Source of the DNA: Ehretia macrophylla
Lineage: Eukaryota > Streptophyta > Magnoliopsida > Boraginales > Ehretiaceae
Reading direction: 5' to 3'
NCBI GenBank assembly: GCA_037974665.1
Contig: CM075770.1
Coordinates: 63,623,850 to 63,687,849, forward strand
DNA: 64,000 nucleotides
Made by a program: the position numbers and the translations under genes. A model generated the notes under the pieces. That model was given only the letters and a program-made list of their open reading frames with translations. It had not been told where the DNA came from and did no database searches. Below are positions 1 through 12,471 of the stretch, one piece after another; within the stretch, counting starts at the first letter, position 1; every line of letters starts with the position of its first letter.

Positions 1-1801
1 AGTTCGATATAGATAGTTATGGCCAAAACATTGGGATTGCACAAAACTGTCCAGATTTGCACACATTTCAATAATTGTCATTTTTGAGGTCCTTAGGGTC
101 ATATTTAGCCTTAGTCCATTTCTGACAAAAATGTCCAGAACTGAAAAACAAAGCAGGACACTGAATTTCATGCATTTTGGACATCATTTACTAAGTAAAA
201 TCTTGTTCGTTCTACATGGTCAGTGCATCTGCCAAAACCTGCTTCATTTTTCCAGATTTCCAGATTTGGACACATTTCAAAGATTTGCCATTTTGAGGAC
301 CTTAGAATCAAAATTCGCTTTGGCATATTTCTGTGACAAATGTTCAAAACTGGACAAACTAGTGAGCTACAAATTTTCATGAATTTTCAATATCATTTGC
401 CTAGCCAAACTCACCTCGAAACAACTGGTCAGAGAGCTGTCACATAATCCGACTTCACCTATCATCACTTTCAAGCCAAAGTCTTGCCATGCATGGTTGA
501 AGAAGCTTATGAACGAACATATAACTCAAGTACAGAAGCAAATACATACATTTAAGAGCATTCATGTGAATTTTTGAAGGATTTTCAAGAGGTTTTAGCC
601 CTCACCTTAGCAAATCAACAAGAAGATGCACAAAAACTTGTTGATGCACAATTTTCTTCTTCTTCTTTGCCTAGCCGAGATTCCAACTTGGTTTTCTCTA
701 TTGTTCCTAGCTTAGTGACCAAGATCTTAGTACATACATGTGGTTAGAACAAGAAGAAAAGAAATGGAAGCTAGCAAACTCACCAAGGCCGAAATGGTGA
801 CTCAAAGGGCTTGCATGTGTGATTCTTGCAACTTAGCTAGCTTGGTTGAGTTCCTTTGCTTGTTGTTTGTCTTGATACACCATAGGATGATGAAGATAAG
901 CTAAGGGATGAAGAAACTCAGCCAAAACCGAGATTGAGAGAGAAGAATGAGAGGGAGAGAGGGAAAAATGAAAAGAAATGAGAGAAATGAAGGAAAATAA
1001 GAGTTTTGATGGGCAAAGGAGCATTGTCGGCCTAGGGGCTTGCAATTTTCAGATTTGTGTCTTCAAGAAGCTTAAATTTTGAAGTGTTTAGCATGGGCAA
1101 GGGGGCAATGTCGAGAATGGTGGAGTTTGAGGAGGTTTTAAGCAATTCTTTTATGCATTTGTGTCATAGAATGTCATAAAATGTTGGGAATGATATTTGA
1201 ATTATGCAAAGCAAGCACTAGGCTCTCAAAGTGGTCGGCCAAGGCATCAAAAATCTGATTTTTTTTGTCATATTTGAGCATTATTTAATTGTGTGTTGAA
1301 AGTGCAAAAAGAATAAAGAATAAAGAATAAGGAATGTCTAGCTTTTTGTGAGATTTTATCTTCTAGTGGGTTGAATTAGTAATTTAATAATGGTTAGTGG
1401 ATTTTGTAGGATTAATTAATGACCTGGTGTTTCGTGTAAGATGCTTTCTTGTTTAGCGTGAGGGCACGCTTTCTTAGGTTTAGGCCACACACTACGAGGT
1501 AGGACACGAACTACGAGACGAACGCATGTTTTCCAAGTAAATGCACGCAACCCTAAATGAATGCACGTAATTCAATGCATGGCACACAAAACGAACACAA
1601 TTCTTAAACCTAGGTCAAGACACACAAATCTAGATTAGGGCACACAAAACAAGGTATCGCACGCAAATTGAGGTCAGGGCACGTATGATGAGGTATGCAC
1701 GAAAATCAAGACAGGACACGTAATCCAAGGTCGGTCATATAATTAAGGGTCTATGGCACGTAAATCAAGGTAACACACGTTATTCGGGGTCGGGCCTCAC
1801 A
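1..1801 (-). repeat. Left (3') LTR of element A, partial
   Basis: This is the distal half of an LTR homologous to about 6606-8399. It ends CCTCACA next to the polypurine tract. It contains a diverged direct repeat of about 209 bp (starting near 51 and 260), a GA-rich tract at 930-990 (CT-rich in the element's sense strand), and a terminal 400-bp zone of short degenerate repeats with CACG cores (1440-1800). No host gene is visible. Confidence 0.9.
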
Positions 1802-1819
1802 TCCTCCCCTCCTTAAAAG
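1802..1819 (-). other. Polypurine tract of element A
   Basis: On the minus strand this reads as an uninterrupted purine run AAGGAGGGGAGGA after CTTTT, immediately before the LTR start TGTGAGGCC. This is the expected position of the plus-strand primer of an LTR retrotransposon. Confidence 0.88.
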
Positions 1820-3475
1820 AATTTCGTCCCGAAATTCATTCTTGCCTATTGAGGTCATTTAGATGGATTCTGACCCTTGTTATTCTTCCTACTCCGGTTC
1901 GTCCCGTGTTTGGTGATCTCTTACCACAACCAATTCACTTCCTACGTTTCTCCAATCATTTAATTCGATGTGACCTCTACATTTACAGTTCTTTCTTTTG
2001 AATGACTCTATTCTCCATTTGATCTTAATGTCAAGTTCATTAACTAAGGTTAGAATCTCCAAACATAGTCATCAAAGCTGCATCGGTATTCTAACAATAT
2101 AACTATAACTCCAAAACCATGATTTATGTTGTGTCAATCTTGCATTCATACCTCAAAAGGAATATCACAATAACACCATGATCCTATGATAACATACACT
2201 AATTTTAGGATGATAAGTCTATATCCAATTTACATATCCTATCAACTAGCTTCCAAAATTGTTAACACGTAGGATATAAACAAGTTATGGATCATTTCCA
2301 CAATATGACCCTATCTTCAAGAAGAACTCTCCAAACAACTAATCCATCTCAAATCGTCATCCATCGATAGTATCATAGTCCTTATCTCGTAGGTACATTA
2401 GATTAGCAAGTCTTCTAATGACTAGTCTCCCGGTTACAGACTCATATTCACTAACATTCTTCCCCAGTTCCGTTAACCTTTACGCTCGTAATCAAGGAGA
2501 AAGACCGTTGAGATTCATTAAACTCAAATTCTAAGGTTTATTAGGTACCATCGACAAATTGTCATTGAAATTGCATGGGTAAACTAATCATGTTGCACTT
2601 GTTCCACTCTTACAAGTAAATTTCATCTGCTTATGATCCAACAATCTATTTTCTTATTCAAATCTCTATTTTCAAGTCACAAGGCTTCAGAATTTTCTTT
2701 TAATCTTATCGAAAACTCCTAAGGCGAATAGTTTCAACCTCAAATAAATTCCACTCACCTCAATCCAAGGTTACGTCATACTTAAGAAGACAATGATCCT
2801 ACTCACTTAGCGACCTAGTCATTCTTTCGAACACTTAATGCCTGCCAATATATCTTCGACATTAATGTTACTAAGCTGGGTTCATCGCCATGTAAGTGAT
2901 ATCAATGCTCCACTAGGTTACCAACTGTTCAACAACAGTCTTAGGACTATAAGTGGGTACCGAAATGATCGAGCTCATAAGATACTTACACGAGATAACT
3001 TCAAGGTTGTATCAACATAAGAATTATGACCACGAGGCATCTTTCAACATAACCTAATAGAACTTAAAAATTAATTAACCACTTATTTAACTATCACTAC
3101 AAGATTCACCCTCTATTCAACAGCCACGATTCGAAGTCTACCAACCGCTAGTTTCTAGACGTGAAATGGTGCACTTAAATACGGTTGTCTAACAACAGTC
3201 TCTTGGGTTATCATGACTCTAATCCATATCTACCTTAACTATATGGAATTTTACTCTCCTTATTTACATGTTCAATTAGCTATGAGCATTTGACTCATTG
3301 ACCTTATGTCCAAGGGTTTACTATAAATCATCATGCTCGTGTTTTACTTCCATTATATAAAGCAACCTCTTTACTTGTATGACAATACTTTGTTTCTAAG
3401 GAAATGCACATAAAGGATGGATGATACTGAGGTCAAGTAATATTTTTCCTATAGGTTTAATAGGTAAGTTTACCT
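1820..3475 (-). other. Non-coding interior of element A, with a possible decayed zinc-knuckle remnant
   Basis: About 1.65 kb lies between the PPT and gag where a complete element carries pol. I found no RT, RNase H or integrase motif on either strand and no ORF above about 60 residues. Near 1890-1995, a minus-strand reading gives an RGHxExNxWRxxG pattern resembling the zinc knuckles of this element's gag, so part of the stretch may be a decayed gag duplication. The rest is unassigned AT-rich sequence. Confidence 0.5.
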
Positions 3476-4360
3476 TCAACCGTGGTTATTGCTTGCAACC
3501 TGAACACGATTCCTTTGCCACTTTGGACAATTCTTGACACGATGTTGATCACTCCCACATCCCTTGCATCTACCAGACCTCTTCCAACATTGGGCTTCCG
3601 TGTGCCCCCTCTTGTTGCAATAATTACATGTATCAGGATGGGGTTTAACCGAGCCTCTCGATGTGACATGACTAAATTGGTTGACTATGGTACCCGACTG
3701 TAATCTGTTAGTAGCTGCCTTCCCTGAATTCTTACCTTGACCCTGGGTACTCCCTCTCATAGTCTGTCCTTGCACCCTCTGTCGTTTTGGGCATTCCTTG
3801 ACCTTATGTTGATTACTACCGCAACCGTTACACCTTCCTGTTTTCCTCCAACAGTTAATCTCCAGATGACCTCTACGTGCACAGTGAGTACAACATGGGA
3901 TTAGAGTAGTAGTAACACCTCCATAACGGCCTCGAGCTACAGGAATAACTAAACCACCCTGGCAAACTTTCTCAACAGGTAGCCCCTCTGGGCTCTGAAC
4001 TTGACTCCGTTGACTCGACCCTGCCACTTCCTGACTCTTTTCTCTCTCAGCATTTATTGCCTCGAAAAGAAATTCACCATAGGTGAGAAACTGAAAAGGA
4101 GCCAAGCTATTTTGAATCTCGGATCTCAGCCCTTTAATAAATCTCTGGATCTTTTTCTCAGTAGTCTGTACCATTTCGAGAGCATACTGGGATAGTTGAT
4201 TCAATCGGGTTTCGTACTGTGCAACCGTCAAATCCCCTTGTTTGAAGGTCACGAACTCATTCCTTCGAAGTCTCTCTCTACTTCCAAGAACTCTTCCGAC
4301 CATTCTAAAAGAGGTAGCCCCATGATGATATGTATTTATATATACAATTATGTTACACAA
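3476..4360 (-). pseudogene. Partial gag of element A with four CCHC zinc knuckles
   Basis: A 294-codon minus-strand frame. The first dozen residues come from leader sequence. From about residue 19 it matches the middle of chromovirus Gag (motif LTVAQYETRLNQLSQYA, as in elements E and F). The N-terminal half of Gag, including the region with the paired Trp motif, is missing. The C-terminal part holds four CX2CX4HX4C knuckles in two pairs, spaced CX2C-GH-C then CX2C-QH-C, separated by a Gln/Ser/Gly-rich linker. Elements B, E and F show one such pair, so the pair is duplicated here. A stop closes the frame at 3476; no protease follows. Such knuckles bind RNA during packaging in related elements. 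Whether this shortened frame was ever translated is unknown. Confidence 0.8.
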
Positions 4361-4697
4361 GAAGCAAATGTGTACTTATATAATCATACCACATAGGAAC
4401 AACAATATCTTAATGCATAGGATTGTATAATAAAACATTAACAACTAGTATACAGCCTAGCATACAAGAAACCATTGTAACATAATAAACACTTAAAGCA
4501 TACGGTGCACTTGAATCACATAGGCATGTTGAGCACCTAAAACATATTGTTCACAAAATCGCATAATATTCAATTCTCAAAGCAATTAAAGCACATTAGC
4601 ACACATTAACACATATAAATAAGACATCATAATTACCTTAGGGCTTCTACCCAAAGTCCGAGAGTTGAACCCGACTAACGCCTAGTTAGTAAACTAA

Positions 4698-4709
4698 CCT
4701 CTGATACCA
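4698..4709 (-). other. Primer-binding site of element A (initiator Met tRNA)
   Basis: The minus strand reads TGGTATCAGAGG, matching the complement of the plant initiator tRNA-Met 3' end except at the last base. It lies 13 nt from the 5' LTR end at 4723. Confidence 0.85.
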
Positions 4710-4722
4710 TTCAAATATAAGG

Positions 4723-7700
4723 TGTCACGCCCCAACCCGGCCTATAAAGGTTAGACTAGGGTGTGATCTAAACATTCAAGTCACGTCTTGTACTTAACCG
4801 TTCATGAAGATTTAACACTTAACGTTTAAATTTTCTGGAAAACCGGCAGCATAACGGCTGTAATTGGGCTATTTCGTTTGATCTAATTCTCTAAACGCCT
4901 CAAAATTTACCATCTCAAATTCATTTTCAACTAAGATTACTATTTATCATCAATTGAAATGCCTACTGGTTGTGTTGATGTCTCATTTAATTAATAACCT
5001 AGCATGATACTATGTCTCGTTTGTTTGTTAATCCTCGTTACAAAAGTACCTGTTGATCTTAGCTTAATAGCGAGTACCTGCTTAAGATTTGGTTGGTTCA
5101 TTTTACTTAGCCCTTACCTAATGCTTCATAATCCTATTATAGGTACTAGCAGTAATAATAGCAAAATGACCATAGTAGCGTCTAGTGTCTGTCTAGTTAA
5201 CATCAGTACAAACCAAAATTAGACCCCAAATTACAACGGGGGTCTTTTACATTACACATCAAGCAACATAAAAAAAAAAAAGAAATAGTCTTCAAGTAGT
5301 ATAGTTCACAAATAGCCATAATCACGCAAGGCACATAGGACAGGAAATCACTCCAAGGAATTATCGTTAGGCACATCGTCCTCAGGTACCTGTTCTTGAT
5401 CTTCTTCACCTGAGATGATAAAAGAGGGTGAGTCCTTCTGAACTCAGCAAGGGGGAACGAGAAATAGGTTTTGAAACTCATTTTCCGGTTCAACTTATGA
5501 AAGTCCTTTTGCAAGCATGAATATAATACAATTAAGCACATAACAATAATATAAACTAAAGGAACACAATTACCAGTCTTTCCACCCCGAGGTTCTCCAG
5601 GAACCAAGCGAGAGTACTTATACATATAGTAAAAGGATACAGTGAGCTTTTGCTCTCAGTGGTTACGGCCGACTTCAAATCATCCCCTTAACACGCCAAG
5701 TGGGTGTACTCCGGATGTACCGCAAAATCCTACGACCCAACTCTCCGAGGAATTCTAGCCCCCAAGCGAGAGAGGGAATTGGACAGTGGTAGTCACGGGT
5801 GCACCGGCAAGCCCGATGCCGCCCGGTGTGCGTGATCGCTACCACGCCAAACTGAAAGGTTGCAACCTTATATGCAATGCACATTTATGACATTTAATAT
5901 ATCACATTAGGAGGACAACAAAGTAGGTTGCCTCCGGACAGTCATTAGATTGCACATTGACACGTAAACAAGCGAGCCACGAATAGACAAGTAATTTCAC
6001 TTGAAAAGCATATGGAGTTATATGAACATTAAACGGGCAGCCATGTAACACATGTAAATCAACTCATATAAATCATTTCAAAGTCCACGTAATCAAATAT
6101 TAAGATTATTCAACATGCAACAACATCTACGTGGGCTCGGATGCAAGAAAGGCCTATTTGTCAACATGCAATGATCAAAATCACATTTAGGGCTATAAGG
6201 CAACTGCGGGCAGCCTATTAAACATATAATTACTCTCAATATTCAAAGGTTCAACACTTAGCAAGTTCGCCTAGTCACTAGGGTTTCCATTTCGTGCTTA
6301 CCCGTGCAATTAAGCCCCAAGTCAACTCAAAATCAATCTCAAGCCAAGCATAAATTAATACAAACATCCCCAAGCACTCAAAACCGTCCACACAACATCC
6401 CAATGCCAAAATCCAAAGAAATTAATACCACAAGAGAAGTTACAACAAATTTCTAAGCATATAACTAAGTGAAACCCTCACTGCAATAGGCTGTTTTCTC
6501 ACAATCATTGAGTCAACCAATCAATCTCAAATTCCAGTGAATAAGATGTCAAATTAAAGCTTCAGAAATGAACTAAAATCAGAAACAAACCTTGTATCAT
6601 TTGGAGTTCGAGATCAATAGTTATAGCCAAAACAGTGGGATTGCACAAAACTGTCTAGATTTGCACACATTTCAATAATTGTCGTTTTTGAGGTCCTTAG
6701 GGTCAGATTTTGCCTTAGTCCATTTTTGAAAAAAATGTCCAGAACTGAACAACCTAGAAGCACACAAAATTTCATGCATTTTGGATATCATTTACTAAGT
6801 AAAATCTGGTTCGTTCTACAAGGTCAGTGCATCTGCCAAAACCTGCTTCATTTTTCCAGATTTCCAGATTTGGACACATTTGAATGATTTTCCATTTTGA
6901 GGACCTTAGAGTCAAAAGTAGCTTTGGTATATTTCTGCAAAAAATGTTCAAAACTGTCCAAAATAGTCACCTACCAATTTTCATGAATTTTCAATATCAT
7001 TTTCCTAGCCAAACTCACCTCGAAACAACTGGTCAGAGAGCTGTCACATAATCCGACTTCACCTATCATCACTTTCAAGCCAAAATCTTGCCATGCATGG
7101 TTGAAGAAGCTTATGAACGAACATATAACTCAAGTACAGAAGAAAAGACATACATTTAAGAGCATGCATGTGGATTTTTGAAGGATTTTCAAGAGGTTTT
7201 AGCCCTCACCTTAGCAAATCAACAAGAAGATGCACAAAAACTTGGTGATGCACAATTTTCTTCTTCTTCTTTGCCTAGCCGGGATTCCAACTTGGTTTTC
7301 TCTATTTTTACTAGCTTAGTGACCAAGTTCTTAGTAGATGCATGTGTTTAGAACAAGAAGAAAAGAAATGGAAGCTAGAAAACTCACCAAGGCCGAAATG
7401 GTGACTCAAAGGGATTGCATGTGTGATTCTTGCAACTTAACTAGCTTGGTTGAGTTCCTTTGCTTGTTGTTTGTCTTGATACACCATAGGATGATGAAGA
7501 TGAGCTAAGGGATGAAGAAACTCTACCAAAACCGAGATTGAGAGAGAAGAATGAGAGGGAGAGAGAGAAAAATGAAAAGAAATGAGAGAAATGAAGAAAA
7601 ATAAGAGTTTTGATGGGCAAAGGAGCATTGTCAGCCTAGGGTCTTGCAATTTTCAGATTTGTGTCTTCAAGATGCTTAAATTTTGAAGTGTTTAGCATGG

Positions 7701-8399
7701 GCAAGGGGAGAATGTCGAGAATGGTGGAGTTTGAGGAGGTTTTACGTTATTTTTTTATGCATTTGTGTCATATTTTGTCATAAAATATTGGGAATGAGAT
7801 TTGAATTATGCAAAGCAAGCACAAGGGTCTCAAAGTGGTCGGCCAAGGCATCAAAAATCTGATTTTTTTTTTCATCTTTGAGCATTATTTAATTGTGTGT
7901 TGAAAGCGCAAAAAGAATAAAGAATAAAGAATAAGAAATGTCTAGCATTTTGTGAGATTTTGTCTTCTAGCGGGTTGAATTAGTAATTTAATAATAGTTA
8001 GTGGATTTTGTAGGATTAATTAATGACCTAGTGCTTCGTGTAAGATGCTTTCTTTTTTAGCGTGAGGGCACGCTTTCTAGTAGGTTGAATTACAAGGTAA
8101 GACACGAACTATGAGACGAATGAACGTTTTCTAAGTAAATGCACACAACCCTAAATGAATGCATGTAATTCAATGCATGGCACACAAAACGAACACAATT
8201 CTTAAACCTAGATCAAGGCACACAAAACTAGATTAGGGCAGACGAAACGAGATATCGCACGCAAATCGAGGTTAGGGCACGTATGACAAGGTATGCACGA
8301 AAACCAAGATAGGACACGTAATCCAAGGTCGGTCATATAATTAGGGGTCTATGGCACGTAAATCAAGGTAACACATGTTATTCGGGGTCAGGCCTCACA
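4723..8399 (-). repeat. Right (5') LTR of element A, 3,677 bp
   Basis: It is bounded by TGTCACGCC at 4723 and CCTCACA ending at 8399 (TG...CA on both strands). The second half matches the partial left LTR at 1-1801. At 5702-5723 it has the hairpin module shared by all LTRs here, with a mutated 3' arm. The diverged 209-bp repeat, GA-rich tract and CACG-repeat zone are also present. No host gene lies within this 3.7 kb. Confidence 0.92.
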
Positions 8400-8713
8400 G
8401 GCTACAATCCTACTTGGCTGCAGCTATTTTCGGAGCCCAAAATCGAATGGTTTCGTCAATTTCTGGCCACTTTTCTACTTTTGCACTATTTTTATGTCCC
8501 GGATCATACGTCGTGAGCCGCGAAAAGGATGACAACCTAACTCGTGGGACATTATTAGGCCCTACAACGGGTCAATATCTTGTTTTGTGAGGATGCTGCG
8601 TTGTTGAAGCAGATGGGTTCTCGTTAAGCCCATTAGGCCTTTTGAAAGGGCCATCTCTCTGGGCTGGGAGTATGAACAGTCGACACAAAAGGGATTTGTG
8701 CACTCAACATGAT

Positions 8714-8832
8714 GGGTGCGATCATACCAACACTAATGCACCAGATCCCATCAGAACTCTGATGTTAAGCGTGCTTGGGTGAGAGTAGCACTAGGATGGT
8801 TGAGCCCCTGGGAAGTCCTCGTGTTGCAACCC
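8714..8832 (+). rRNA. 5S rRNA gene, array copy 1
   Basis: Full-length 119 nt. Nine differences from the array consensus, including G87T in box C and C116A, which breaks the third base pair of helix I. Probably not functional. Confidence 0.93.
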
Positions 8833-9393
8833 TTATTTGAATTTTTTTTTGCCTCGGTTAGGCTTGCCAAGATGCTTTATCCATCACATTTCTATTACCG
8901 AATCCCGCGGCACCTTGGGCAAGACAACTTCGCTTCACGTAGAGGCTGGGCCCGCAAACCGAGGGCGTGGGGTTTATGACCAGGTCTTCGTCGCTCTGGT
9001 GCCCATAACTTTTGATCTGCAAGGAGTTATGCGGCGTACAACATACCGTTGGAAAGCTCTCCGAGAGCTCTACAACGAAAGTAGCAAGCCTGTTGTGCTG
9101 CGCCTATTTTCAGAGCGGAAAATTGAACATTTTCATCAGTTTCAGGCCACTTTTATTTTTTTGCGCTGTTTTCCAATCCCGGATCGTACGTCGTGAGCCG
9201 CGAAAAGGATGACAACCTAACTCGTCTGACATTTTAGGGCCCTACAATGCATCGATATCTCGGCTTGCGAGGATGCTGCGTTGTTGAAGCGGATGGGTTG
9301 TCTTTAAGCCCATCGGGCCTTTTGAATGGGCCATCTCTCTGGGCTGGGAGTGTGAACCGTCGACACAAAAGGGATTTGTGCACTCAACATGAT

Positions 9394-9512
9394 GGGTATG
9401 ATCATACCAGCAATAATGCACCGGATCCCATCAGAACTTCGAAGTTAAGCATGCTTGGGCGAGAGTAGTACTAGGTTGGGTGACCCCTTGGGAAGTCCTC
9501 GTGTCGTACCCC
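9394..9512 (+). rRNA. 5S rRNA gene, array copy 2
   Basis: Full-length 119 nt with nine differences, including G5A and C6T on the 5' side of helix I and C114T on the 3' side. C95T marks the second unit type. Confidence 0.93.
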
Positions 9513-11701
9513 ACTTTTCAATTTTTTTTGCCCCAGTTAGGCTTGCCAAGATGCTTCATCCATCACATTTCTATTATCGAATCCCACGGCACCTTGGGCA
9601 AGACAACATTGCTTCACGTAGAGGCTGGGCCCACAAACTGAGGGCATGGGGCATGTAACCTACACCTAGGAATCCGTGCCACCACGTTAATCAAGAAAGA
9701 ATCCTACACAAAGTACAAGACAATAAAATAATCCTACACAATCCACTAACCAATATTATATTCCTAATTCAAAATCTCTACAAACTCCACTAACAATAAA
9801 ATAATACTAAACTCTTCCTACATTTTCTACTATCTATTATTCTATTCATAATTCAACTCATCAACAAACATTCCTATATTTTATTCTACCTAGATTCCCT
9901 AATTTCCCAACATTCCTATGACAATTCTAATGACACAAATGCATAAAAAATTAGTCCTAGACAAACTATGACAAAACACTCAACACAATGCATAAAAATT
10001 GCCCAAAACCACCTCAATTTCCTCCCATTTTCGACCAAACCACTCATGGCCCATGCTAACATTTCAAAATGCCTATTGAAGACATAAAAATCAGAATTGC
10101 TAAGCTCAAGGCTGAACCCATGCATCAACTTTTGCAAAAAGCCTCATTTTTCTCTCATTTCTCTCACTTTCCTCACATTTCTCTCTCTCCCTCTCATTTT
10201 CTCTCTCCATTTCGGTTTTGGCTGAGTTATTCATCTCCATAGCTTCTCTTCTTCACACCATAGCTAAAACAAGCAAGCCACAAGCAAAGGACCTCAACCG
10301 AACAAGCTAGGATGCAAAAATCACTCATGCATGTGCATTGAAGCTTCATTTTCGCCCTTGGTGAGTTTTTAAGCTTCCATTTCTTTTCTCCTTGTTCTAA
10401 CCACATGCATGTACTAAGAACTTGGCCACTAAGCTAGGAAAAATAGAGAGAAATTGGGTGGTGTCTTGGCTAAGCAAGGAAGAAGAAGAAAATCGTGCTT
10501 CATCAAGTTTTGTGCATCTTCTTGTTGATTTGCTAAGGTGAGGGTTAAAAGCTTTTGAAAACTCTTTGAAATTTCACATGCATGTTCATAAATGTGTATA
10601 TTTGCCTCTGTATTTGAGTTATGTGGTCGTCCATGAGCTTAAACAACCATGCATGGCAAGATCTTGGCTTGAAAATGATGCTAGATGAAGTCGAATTCTT
10701 GTGACAGCTCTCTGACCAGTCTGTTCGAGGTAAGTTTGGCTAAAAAAATGATGTTGAAAATGCTTGAAAATTGTTAGGTGACTATTTTGGACAGTTTTGA
10801 ACATTTTTCCCAGAAATAGGCCGAAGCTAATTTGGACTCTAAGGACCTCAAAATGGCAAATCATTAAAATGTGACCAAATCTGGAAATCTGGGAAAATGA
10901 ATCAGGTTTTGGCAGATGCACTGACCTTGTGGAGCGAACCATGTTTGACTTAGTAAATGTTGTCCAAACTGTATTGAAAATGGTGTGCTACTATATTTTT
11001 CAGTTCTGGACAATTTTGTCAGAAATGGACCAAAGCTAAAAATGACTCTAAGGATCTCAAAAACGTCAATTTCTGAAAAGTGTGCAAATCTGGACAGTTT
11101 TGTGCTACCTCACAGTTTCGGCCATAACTAATGATTCTGAACTCCAATTGATGCAAGGTTTGTTTCTGAGTTTAGTTAACTTCTTAAGATTTAATTTGAC
11201 ATCTTATTCACTGAATTTGGAGATTTTTTGTTTACCCGATTGATTGTGAGAAAACAGCCTATTGCAGTGAGTGTTTCACTTAGCTATATGCATGGAAAAC
11301 TATTGTAACCTCTCTTGTGGTGCTAATTGCTTGGAATTGTGATGTCGGAATATTGCGTGGACTGTTTTGAGTACTTGAGGATGTTTGAATTGAATGATGT
11401 ATGACTCGGGAATGATGTTGAGTTGACTTAGGGCTTGAACACACGATCGTGCATGAAACGGAAACCCTAATGGCTAAGTAGTCTTACTAAGTGTTAATCA
11501 TTGGATATTGTGTGAAAACTGTACGTTGCGTGGGCTGCCCGTAAATGTGTTATAACTTCAATTATGGTTTTTACCATTGCATGTTGTCAAATAAGCTTGT
11601 CTTGCTACCGAACCCACGTAAATGTTGTTGCATGTCGAATAATTCGTATCACTTGATTATATGAACTTCTTGATGAGTTATATGGCCTATTTTACATGTG
11701 T

Positions 11702-12069
11702 TACATGGCTGCCCGTTTAATGTTCATATGGCTCTAGGTGTTCTACAAAATGAAATTTCATGTCAAGCATGCCTCGTTCGTTTACTTGGCAATATATGAT
11801 CTTGAAATTGCTCGGAGGCAACCTACTTTGTTGACCTCCTAATGTGAATTGTTAAAAGATATTCAATGGTTTATTTGAACATAATTACTTGGCTGCCCGT
11901 TAAAGTTTAATTGCTTTCAAATGGATATATGAAATGATTATATGTTCTTACAATGCCTTATATGCCAATATGTCAAAATGTGATCATATACTTGCTCGGA
12001 GGCAACCTACTTTGTTGACCTCCTAATGTGAAATGTTAAATGACATAAATGGGCATTGTATACGAGGTT
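11702..12069 (+). repeat. Tandem duplication of about 184 bp inside LTR C
   Basis: The landmarks TGGCTGCCCG (11706 and 11890) and CTCGGAGGCAACCTAC (11811 and 11995) each occur twice at a spacing of 184. The copies have diverged outside these landmarks, so the duplication is old. The other LTRs have one copy. Confidence 0.85.
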
Positions 12070-12327
12070 GCAACCTTTCGTGTGGCATGGTAGTGTTTCA
12101 CGCACGCCGGGCGGCATCGGGCTTGCCGGTGTTACCGTGACTACCATGGTCCAATTCCCTCTCTCGCTTGGCATTTCACCCTCGGAGAGTTGGGTCGTAG
12201 GTTTCGGGGTACATCCGGAGTACACCTAATTGGGAGCGATAAGTGGATTATTGAAGTCGGCCGCACCAAATGAATCGAAATTGATATTGAGAGCAAATGC
12301 TCACCGTATCCTTTTTACTACGTGTAT

Positions 12328-12471
12328 AAGTACTCTCGCTTGGTTCCTAGAGAACCTTGGGGAGGAAAGACTGGTATTCTTGTTCCTGTGCTTATATGTA
12401 AGTACTCTCGCTTGGTTCCTAGAGAACCTCGGGGAGGAAAGACTGGCATTTCTGTTCCCTTACTTTGTATC
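12328..12471 (+). repeat. Tandem duplication of 72 bp inside LTR C
   Basis: AAGTACTCTCGCTTGGTTCC begins at 12328 and again at 12400, with only a few differences between the two copies. The other LTRs in the window show a single copy. Confidence 0.88.

Larger units (their letters stand above)
1..8399 (-). mobile_element. Element A: gag-only Ty3/gypsy LTR retrotransposon, left end cut by window
   Basis: The element reads on the minus strand. Its left (3') LTR ends at 1801 with CCTCACA followed by a polypurine tract; its right (5') LTR begins TGTCACGCCCC at 4723, just beyond a Met-tRNA primer-binding site. The interior is only about 2.9 kb and holds a partial gag with zinc knuckles. I see no protease, RT, RNase H or integrase. 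This architecture (long LTRs, PBS, PPT, gag only) fits a non-autonomous gag-bearing derivative that would depend on a relative such as element F. The right end abuts 5S spacer sequence at 8400. The left flank, and so the target-site duplication, lies outside the window. Confidence 0.88.
8400..9661 (+). repeat. 5S rDNA array block I (copies 1-2 plus spacers)
   Basis: This is 5S spacer sequence with two full-length 5S genes 680 bp apart. It is bounded on the left by the end of LTR A and on the right by the truncated end of LTR C. Each spacer carries a T-rich tract after the gene, a conserved mid-spacer segment around GGAGTTACG, and a GGGCC-rich segment 60-100 bp before the next gene. Confidence 0.92.

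Noticed and set aside
3482-4396. Plus-strand ORFs opposite the gag of element A (and opposite pol in B and F).
   Set aside because: They have no recognisable domain and lie antisense to clear Gag and Pol motifs.
8375-9658. Short plus-strand ORFs of 60-120 codons within the 5S units, repeated through all array blocks.
   Set aside because: They translate the 5S gene and its spacer and recur only because the DNA repeats. Their reading frames break between units.
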